A stretch of 64,000 nucleotides of DNA from Rhodococcus sp. 06-235-1A. GTDB lineage: Bacteria; Actinomycetota; Actinomycetes; Mycobacteriales; Mycobacteriaceae. Within the stretch, counting starts at the first letter, position 1, and the number at the start of each line of letters is the position of its first letter. The translations under genes were made by a program, and so were the position numbers. The stretch covers positions 148,499 to 212,498 of the forward strand of contig NZ_NOYI01000033.1 in the NCBI RefSeq assembly GCF_002258785.1. Direction: 5' to 3'. Under the pieces are notes generated by a model. The model had not been told where the DNA came from, did no database searches, and saw nothing but the letters and a program-made list of their open reading frames with translations. Below, one piece after another: positions 59,283 to 64,000 of the stretch.

Positions 59283-59917
59283 ATCGAGACGGACGATTCC
59301 TCGGGAAGCTCGCGGATTTCGGCGTCGGACATCTCTTTGAAGCGGCCGTAGTAGATGCCTCTGGCCTGTTCCGCGACGATGGCCTGGTGGATGGGAAACG
59401 CCATCTTCGGGGCCACTGCGCGTAGGAACTCGACGGTCTCGGAGAGTTTCGACCACGGCGCGGCGGCGGGAAGCGCGAGAACCTCGACCTGCTGCTCCGG
59501 GACGAACAACGAGTCGCCGGGGTGGAACAGCTGGCCTGGATTCTCCGGGGTGCCGAGCAGGTAGCCGGTGTTGTCGATCTCGGGCAGTTCGGGATGGATG
59601 ACGGCGTGGGTTCCGCCGACGCCGGTGACCGTGATGCCTCCGACTGTGAAGGCCTTGCCTGCGGGAGCCGCTGACCACTTGCCGCCTAATTGGCCCGCGG
59701 TCATTGGATCGGCGTGCAGTGCCGCTCGCGGATTTGCCTCGACCAGAGCGGGAAGTCGTTGCAGATCCACGTGATCCGGATGCTGATGGGTGACGAGGAT
59801 GGCATCGAGTCCGGTGATGCCCTCGAACCCGTGGGAGAACGTGCCGGGATCGAACAACACGGTGGTGCCGTTCAGTTCGACGAGAACGCAGGAATGTCCG
59901 AAGTGTGTCAGCCGCAT
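59279..59917 (-). CDS. Metallo-beta-lactamase-fold hydrolase
   Basis: 212 residues. The metal-binding signature is THQHPDHVD, with further ligands in GVGGTHAVIH and FHPGDSLF. It begins MRLTHFGHSCVLVELNG, as in the UlaG/small L-ascorbate lactonase-like branch. The frame is open to 60049, but the ATG at 59917 starts at the first strand of the fold. It is divergent from purS. Substrate unknown. Confidence 0.88.
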   Translation of the reverse strand: MRLTHFGHSCVLVELNGTTVLFDPGTFSHGFEGITGLDAILVTHQHPDHVDLQRLPALVEANPRAALHADPMTAGQLGGKWSAAPAGKAFTVGGITVTGVGGTHAVIHPELPEIDNTGYLLGTPENPGQLFHPGDSLFVPEQQVEVLALPAAAPWSKLSETVEFLRAVAPKMAFPIHQAIVAEQARGIYYGRFKEMSDAEIRELPEESSVSI

Positions 59918-60017
59918 GCACTCCACAGTAAGCGCGGTTTCGCGCCTCCCGCCAGGGCTGCGTAGACTCCCACCTGCCGGTAACTGTCTTGCTGTACGTA
60001 TTTCAAGGAGCGCTTTC

Positions 60018-60269
60018 GTGGCCCGAGTCGTTGTCGATGTCATGCCCAAGGCCGAGATTCTCGATCCGCAGGGTCAAGCGATCGCGGGCGCGCTGGGCCG
60101 TCTGGGCATCTCCGGTGTATCCGACGTGCGACAGGGCAAGCGCTTCGAGCTCGAGGTCGACGACACCGTGGACGACGCCGAGCTCGAGAAGATCGCGGAA
60201 TCACTGCTGGCCAATACGGTCATCGAGGACTGGACGGTCACTCGGGTGTCGGTCGAGCCCGTCGCATGA
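60018..60269 (+). CDS. purS: FGAM synthase subunit PurS
   Basis: 83 residues, normal for PurS, the small structural subunit of the three-part FGAM synthase. It starts at GTG with AAGGAG upstream and reads ARVVVDVMPKAEILDPQGQA, the family N-terminus, ending DWTVTRVSVEP. Four bases overlap with purQ. The purL partner is not in the window. Confidence 0.94.
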   Translation: MARVVVDVMPKAEILDPQGQAIAGALGRLGISGVSDVRQGKRFELEVDDTVDDAELEKIAESLLANTVIEDWTVTRVSVEPVA

Positions 60270-60943
60270 GCGCCCGCGTAGGTGTCATCACCTTCCCCGG
60301 AACCCTCGACGACGTCGACGCCTCTCGCGCGGTCACCCTCGCAGGTGGCGAGGCGGTCAGCCTGTGGCACGCCGATGCGGACCTGAAGAACGTCGACGCC
60401 ATCGTCGTCCCCGGCGGATTCTCCTACGGCGACTACCTGCGGGCCGGCGCTATCGCGCGCTTCGCCCCCGTGATGGAGTCCGTCGTGAAGGCCGCCGAGG
60501 GCGGCATGCCGGTCCTGGGGATCTGCAACGGCTTCCAGGTGCTGTGCGAGGTGGGACTGCTGCCCGGTGCGCTCACCCGTAACGAGGGTCTGCACTTCGT
60601 CTGCCGCGATCAGTGGCTGGCGGTGGAGAACACCGACACGGCATGGTCGTCGCGATACGAGCCCGGTGCCGAGATCCTGATCCCGGTCAAGAACGCCGAG
60701 GGACGATTCCAGGCACCGCAGAACGTGCTCGACGAGCTCGAAGGCGAGGGACGCGTCATCTTCCGCTACAGCGGCACCAACCCGAACGGATCGCAACGCG
60801 GGATCGCCGGTATCTCCTCGGCCAACGGTCGGGTCGTCGGTCTGATGCCGCACCCCGAGCACGCCACCGAGCCGCTGACCGGGCCTAGCGACGACGGCTT
60901 GGGAATCTTCTACTCGGCACTGGACACGATCGTCAACGCCTGA
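60266..60943 (+). CDS. purQ: FGAM synthase glutaminase subunit PurQ
   Basis: 225 residues, class I glutamine amidotransferase. The nucleophile is C87 in VLGICNGFQVLCE, with the His-Glu pair in GLMPHPEHATEP. It supplies ammonia to PurL in the presence of PurS. It begins MSARVGVITFPGTLDDVD and overlaps purS by ATGA. Confidence 0.96.
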   Translation: MSARVGVITFPGTLDDVDASRAVTLAGGEAVSLWHADADLKNVDAIVVPGGFSYGDYLRAGAIARFAPVMESVVKAAEGGMPVLGICNGFQVLCEVGLLPGALTRNEGLHFVCRDQWLAVENTDTAWSSRYEPGAEILIPVKNAEGRFQAPQNVLDELEGEGRVIFRYSGTNPNGSQRGIAGISSANGRVVGLMPHPEHATEPLTGPSDDGLGIFYSALDTIVNA

Positions 60944-60979
60944 CCCGAACCTGTCGGTGGTCGAGGCTACTGTGCCGCC

Positions 60980-61330
60980 ATGACACTGACACTGGGCATG
61001 ATCACGTTCGACACCACCGATCCCGGACCACTCGCACACTGGTGGGCGGCGCAGGTCGACGGCACGATCGTGGAGGAGAACGACGGCTGGTTCTACGTTG
61101 TCGCTCTTGCTGCGGCCCCGTACCGGATGGCCTTCCAGAAGATCGACGATCCGACGTCAGGCAAGAATCGCGTCCACCTCGACATGACCACCGGTGACCT
61201 CGACGGTGAGGTCGCGCGATTGGTCGAGGCGGGTGCACGTGAAGTTGAGCAACACACCATGGGCGACTTTCGCTGGGTGACGCTGAGCGACCCCGACGGC
61301 AACGTGTTCTGTGTGTCCGGTTCGCACTGA
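60980..61330 (+). CDS. VOC-superfamily (glyoxalase-like) protein
   Basis: 116 residues, a single VOC unit: GMITFDTTDPGPLAHWWAAQ, VHLDMTTGDLDGEVARLVEAG, WVTLSDPDGNVFCV. It resembles the glyoxalase/bleomycin-resistance-like group of actinobacterial proteins whose role is unknown. It is 37 bases downstream of purQ and may be co-transcribed. Confidence 0.85.
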   Translation: MTLTLGMITFDTTDPGPLAHWWAAQVDGTIVEENDGWFYVVALAAAPYRMAFQKIDDPTSGKNRVHLDMTTGDLDGEVARLVEAGAREVEQHTMGDFRWVTLSDPDGNVFCVSGSH

Positions 61331-61541
61331 GCATCGAATGCCGGCCCAGGTCAGCGCACCGTTGCCGACAAACGGGCCCAGGCTTGGCAGCGGATCGCCT
61401 GGTGCCTCGACCGCACCGTCAGCGACATTGATGACGAAGCTGAGCTCGGCTGGGATGTCTTTGCGGGTGCATTCGTGATGCTGCAGCGGGACGGCCCACC
61501 ACCCCGCCGCCCGAATGGCGGGTACCGGCACGTGATCGCGG
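61331..61541. other. 211-base gap with an open but start-less frame
   Basis: The forward frame that held the VOC gene stays open after its stop, up to about 61577, and reads protein-like in places (WQRIAWCLDRTVSDIDDEAE, then WDVFAGAFVMLQRDG), but has no ATG and no ribosome site. It could be a gene remnant or chance in G+C-rich DNA. I see no hairpin or promoter. Confidence 0.3.
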
Positions 61542-62432
61542 TCAGGCCGCGCACGCTCGCAACTCCGTCAAGGTAGAGGCGAAAACGCCCGTTGGCCCGT
61601 GCGATACGTCGCAGTACTCGCCGTCTCGCCAGAAGAACACCGAGCGCGACAGTGGGCTCGGTGTGTCACAACTGAACATGTCGGCCAGTTCAGCGAGTGC
61701 GGCAGCTGCCTCGAGTGCGTCGTCAGCGTTGCTCGGCCGGTGGACGGCCAGTTCGTAGGCGCTGGGAACGGCAAACAGTAGGCCGTACAAGCACTCCCCG
61801 AGGTGCGTCGATATCAAGGTGGGCATGTCTGCGACCTTCGATGCGAGGTAGATCGAATCGCCGCTCAGAACATGAACGTCGATGCCATCCCTGCTGAGGA
61901 TCCGAGCGTCCTCGAACTGCATCGCAGCCGTATTGTTCCGGCCCGCAGCCCAGGCTGCTTGCATGTCCCGGCCGGCGAGATGCCGATCGGCCAGCGTCAG
62001 CGCTCGATTGGGAGACGACAGATTCAGCACACGCATCGGCGATCCGGGTGCGTCGACCAGGGGGACTGCGTACTCGTATTCGGCCAGCGTCTCGAGGGCG
62101 GTCGGTGCGACGACGCGCTCGCGCAACCTCGTGTGGAACTCGTTGTCCGACAACGAGGTGATGAACGTCGGGTCGGCTTCGCGCATCACCTCGAGCATGA
62201 CATCGACATGGCTGTCGATGATGCTGTCCCACGCCGATCTGCCTGCCTTCGAGCAGCGAGCAAAAAGGTTCTCCAGCGGAAAGTGCACCCCTGATCCCGT
62301 CGCCAGGGTTGTCGAATCCACGCGGTGAACCACCACCCCGCGCCTGCGGAACACCTCGATGGTCTTCATCCGCACGATTGCGAATGTGGTGGCGTGAACT
62401 GCGCCGTAGTTCGGCAAAGTCTGAAATTTCAT
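61542..62432 (-). CDS. Conserved-looking hypothetical protein
   Basis: 296 residues, start ATG at 62432 (the frame is open to 62519, which would overlap the aminopeptidase gene). It begins MKFQTLPNYGAVHATTFAI. No membrane segment, signal peptide or familiar motif is visible; it is mixed alpha/beta with SIIDSHVDVMLEVMREADPT and GIDVHVLSGDSIYLASKVAD. It has slightly lower G+C content and less biased codons than its neighbours, which suggests later acquisition. It is divergent from the M18 aminopeptidase. I do not recognise a family. Confidence 0.6.
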   Translation of the reverse strand: MKFQTLPNYGAVHATTFAIVRMKTIEVFRRRGVVVHRVDSTTLATGSGVHFPLENLFARCSKAGRSAWDSIIDSHVDVMLEVMREADPTFITSLSDNEFHTRLRERVVAPTALETLAEYEYAVPLVDAPGSPMRVLNLSSPNRALTLADRHLAGRDMQAAWAAGRNNTAAMQFEDARILSRDGIDVHVLSGDSIYLASKVADMPTLISTHLGECLYGLLFAVPSAYELAVHRPSNADDALEAAAALAELADMFSCDTPSPLSRSVFFWRDGEYCDVSHGPTGVFASTLTELRACAA

Positions 62433-62497
62433 GATGCTCCCCCGAGTCCGTGTGTGCTCTTGATGCGTTCGACGCGGCGGCTGCCACAATGGTTCCC

Positions 62498-63829
62498 ATG
62501 TCGTCCAACGCTTCTGCAATCGGTCTCTGCAACTTCGTCGACGTCTCGCCGTCGCCGTTCCACGTCTGCAACACGGTCTCGGTGCAGCTCGAGGAGGCCG
62601 GTTTCGCGCGGCTCGACGAGACCGATGCCTGGCCGACGGAGCCCGGCCGCTACTACTTGATCCGCGGCGGTTCTCTCGTCGCGTGGAGTACCGAGCGTGA
62701 CGGTTCGGGTCGTTCCACAGGCTCCACTCCTGGATCCTCGGGTCGTTCCACAGGCTCCACTCCTGATCGCCCCTTCCGCATCGTCGGCGGGCACACAGAC
62801 AGCCCGAACCTTCGGGTGAAGCAACATCCCGATCTCGAATCGGCGGGCTGGCAGATGGTGGGTCTCGAACCGTACGGCGGCGCGTGGCTCAACTCCTGGC
62901 TCGACCGCGATCTGGGCATCTCCGGCCGGCTGAGCGTGCGCGACGGCAACGCTGCGCGCGAGGTACTGGTGAAGGTGGACGAGCCGATCCTGCGAGTTCC
63001 GCAGCTGGCGATCCACCTGTCCGAGGACCGCAAGGGCGTCACCCTGGACCCGCAACGACACGTCAATGCCATTTGGGGCGTAGGCAATTCGCCGAAATCC
63101 TTCATCGCGTACGTCGCCGAGCGAGAAGGCGTCGACCCGCATTCGGTGTTGGGTTGGGAGTTGATGACGCACGATCTCGCGCCCAGTGCCGTCGTTGGCG
63201 TCGAGTCGGAGTTGGTCAGCGCGCCGCGTCTGGACAATCAAGGTACCTGTTACGCCGGAACTCAGGCTTTGCTTGCGGCAGTGGAGAATCCGACCGATGT
63301 CACTCCGGTGCTGGCCCTGTTCGATCACGAGGAAGTGGGCAGCATGTCCGATCGCGGTGCGTTCTCGGATCTGCTGAACACCGTGCTCGAGCGCATCGTG
63401 TTGGGACGCGGCGGCGGCCGTGAGGAATTCCTGCGCACGATGGCCGGATCCATCTGTGCTTCAGGCGATATGGCGCACGCGACGCACCCGAACTACCCTG
63501 ACCGGCACGAGCCCGCACACCGCATCGAACTCGGTGGTGGACCGGTACTCAAGGTCAACCAGAACCTTCGCTACGCAACGGATTCCGCAGGTGCCGGTGC
63601 CTTCGCGCTCGCCTGCGATCAGGCCGGAGTTCCCTTGCAGCGATACGTGCATCGCGCTGACCTTCCCTGCGGATCGACCATCGGGCCGATCACCGCGTCG
63701 CGTACCGGCCTGTCGACAGTGGACGTGGGAGCAGCGCAGCTGGCCATGCACTCCTCACGAGAGTTGATGGGAGCCAGCGACGTGAAGTCCTACGCCGACG
63801 CGTTGGCGGCGTTCCTCGCCCCTGCCTGA
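62498..63829 (+). CDS. apeB: M18-family aminopeptidase (ApeB-like) with an internal 11-residue duplication
   Basis: 443 residues, a dinuclear zinc aminopeptidase of the aspartyl aminopeptidase family. Metal ligands are visible in VGGHTDSPNLRVK, LFDHEEVGSMSDRGA and SGDMAHATHPNYPD, and family motifs in LDNQGTCYAG and LPCGSTIGPI. The start is ATG 62498; ATG 62489 is an alternative. An unusual loop at about residues 69-91 repeats GRSTGSTP twice in 11-residue periods; the DNA carries a 28-base direct repeat at 62705-62732 and 62738-62765. The loop lies between two strands of the core, so the enzyme is probably active. Confidence 0.92.
   Translation: MSSNASAIGLCNFVDVSPSPFHVCNTVSVQLEEAGFARLDETDAWPTEPGRYYLIRGGSLVAWSTERDGSGRSTGSTPGSSGRSTGSTPDRPFRIVGGHTDSPNLRVKQHPDLESAGWQMVGLEPYGGAWLNSWLDRDLGISGRLSVRDGNAAREVLVKVDEPILRVPQLAIHLSEDRKGVTLDPQRHVNAIWGVGNSPKSFIAYVAEREGVDPHSVLGWELMTHDLAPSAVVGVESELVSAPRLDNQGTCYAGTQALLAAVENPTDVTPVLALFDHEEVGSMSDRGAFSDLLNTVLERIVLGRGGGREEFLRTMAGSICASGDMAHATHPNYPDRHEPAHRIELGGGPVLKVNQNLRYATDSAGAGAFALACDQAGVPLQRYVHRADLPCGSTIGPITASRTGLSTVDVGAAQLAMHSSRELMGASDVKSYADALAAFLAPA
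62705..62765. repeat. 28-base direct repeat inside the aminopeptidase gene
   Basis: TCGGGTCGTTCCACAGGCTC plus CACTCCTG occurs twice (62705-62732 and 62738-62765) with a 33-base period, so the frame is kept. It adds 11 residues to an exposed loop. Confidence 0.8.
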
Positions 63830-63841
63830 GCCTGATCGGCG

Positions 63842-63935
63842 GCGCAAACGCGCGCGCATTCGTCAGGTGCGCGCGGATTCGTGCCCGATTCCGGGGCTAT
63901 TCCGCGCGCGTCTCGCAAACGCGCGCGCGTTTGCG
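63842..63935. repeat. GCGCGC-rich intergenic palindrome, copy 2
   Basis: Same architecture as 4870-4953: left arm GCGCAAACGCGCGCGCATTC, right arm CGCAAACGCGCGCGCGTTTG, and an inner inverted pair (GGTGCGCGCGGA and TCCGCGCGCGTC) that is better conserved than in copy 1. It starts 12 bases after the aminopeptidase stop. Confidence 0.75.
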
Positions 63936-63997
63936 GGATCCGGGGGTGAGGCGGGATCCGGGGGTGAGGCGGGATCCGGGGGTGAGGCGGGATCCGG
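63933..63997. repeat. 18-base tandem repeat at the right edge
   Basis: The unit GCGGGATCCGGGGGTGAG is present three times exactly (63933-63950, 63951-63968, 63969-63986), followed by a partial fourth copy to 63997. It overlaps the end of the preceding palindrome by three bases. It may continue beyond the window. Confidence 0.85.
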
Positions 63998-64000
63998 CCG

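Noticed and set aside
63933..63997. CRISPR array at the right edge
   Set aside because: The 18-base units are directly adjacent, with no unique spacers.

Overview
This is a high-GC actinobacterial chromosome segment, most likely from Rhodococcus or a close relative. That assignment rests on the strong G/C bias at third codon positions, frequent GTG starts, lipoprotein signals, an MbtI-type salicylate synthase, IdeR/DmdR-like iron boxes and dispersed purine genes (purD, purB, purC, purS-purQ). I could run no database search, so the genus is an inference. I saw no tRNA, rRNA, CRISPR array or insertion sequence, and no gene-free stretch longer than about 300 bases.

Layout. 1-11.5 kb is housekeeping: the start of a HIT-family gene (cut by the window edge), a GT2-GtrA / GT39 glycosyltransferase pair, purD, an aminotransferase and a threonine aldolase converging on a palindrome, a TetR regulator, a DsbA-family oxidoreductase coupled to a 36-residue microprotein, purB, a HAD phosphatase and a second HIT protein. 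11.6-47.2 kb is an iron-acquisition island. 47.2-64 kb returns to housekeeping: a lone maltokinase-cap protein, an MFS exporter, purC, an oligopeptidase B, a CitAB/DcuSR-type two-component system with dctA, a glutathione peroxidase, a DUF2334 protein, thiM, an LppP/LprE lipoprotein, a metallo-beta-lactamase-fold protein, purS-purQ, a VOC protein, an unknown gene and an M18 aminopeptidase.

The iron island. Salicylate is made by an MbtI-like synthase and activated by an MbtA/YbtE-like ligase. It is loaded on an ArCP-Cy-A-PCP synthetase, which should build a hydroxyphenyl-(ox/thi)azoline cap. Two more synthetases (C*-A-PCP and C-A-PCP-C-A-PCP-E) add up to three residues. An ornithine/lysine N-hydroxylase supplies a hydroxamate precursor, and an aspartate decarboxylase (PanD) lies between the salicylate synthase and the hydroxylase, which suggests beta-alanine use. 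Uptake is covered by three siderophore-binding lipoproteins, two FecCD-type permeases and one ATPase. Reduction and release is covered by one plain siderophore-interacting flavoreductase (SIP) and two SIPs fused to an O-methyltransferase-like domain. A separate FbpABC-type ferric iron transporter follows. Five IdeR-like boxes sit at promoter positions, so the island is probably iron-repressed. The product is probably a mixed phenolate-azoline/hydroxamate siderophore, but release is unexplained: I find no thioesterase, reductase or MbtH-like gene, one condensation domain has lost its HH motif, and the last module ends in an epimerase.

Repeats. Several intergenic palindromes recur in the window: a roughly 40-bp hairpin at three convergent gene junctions, a GCGCGC-rich palindrome at two sites 59 kb apart, a tandem 60-bp palindrome upstream of thiM, and an 18-bp tandem repeat at the right edge.
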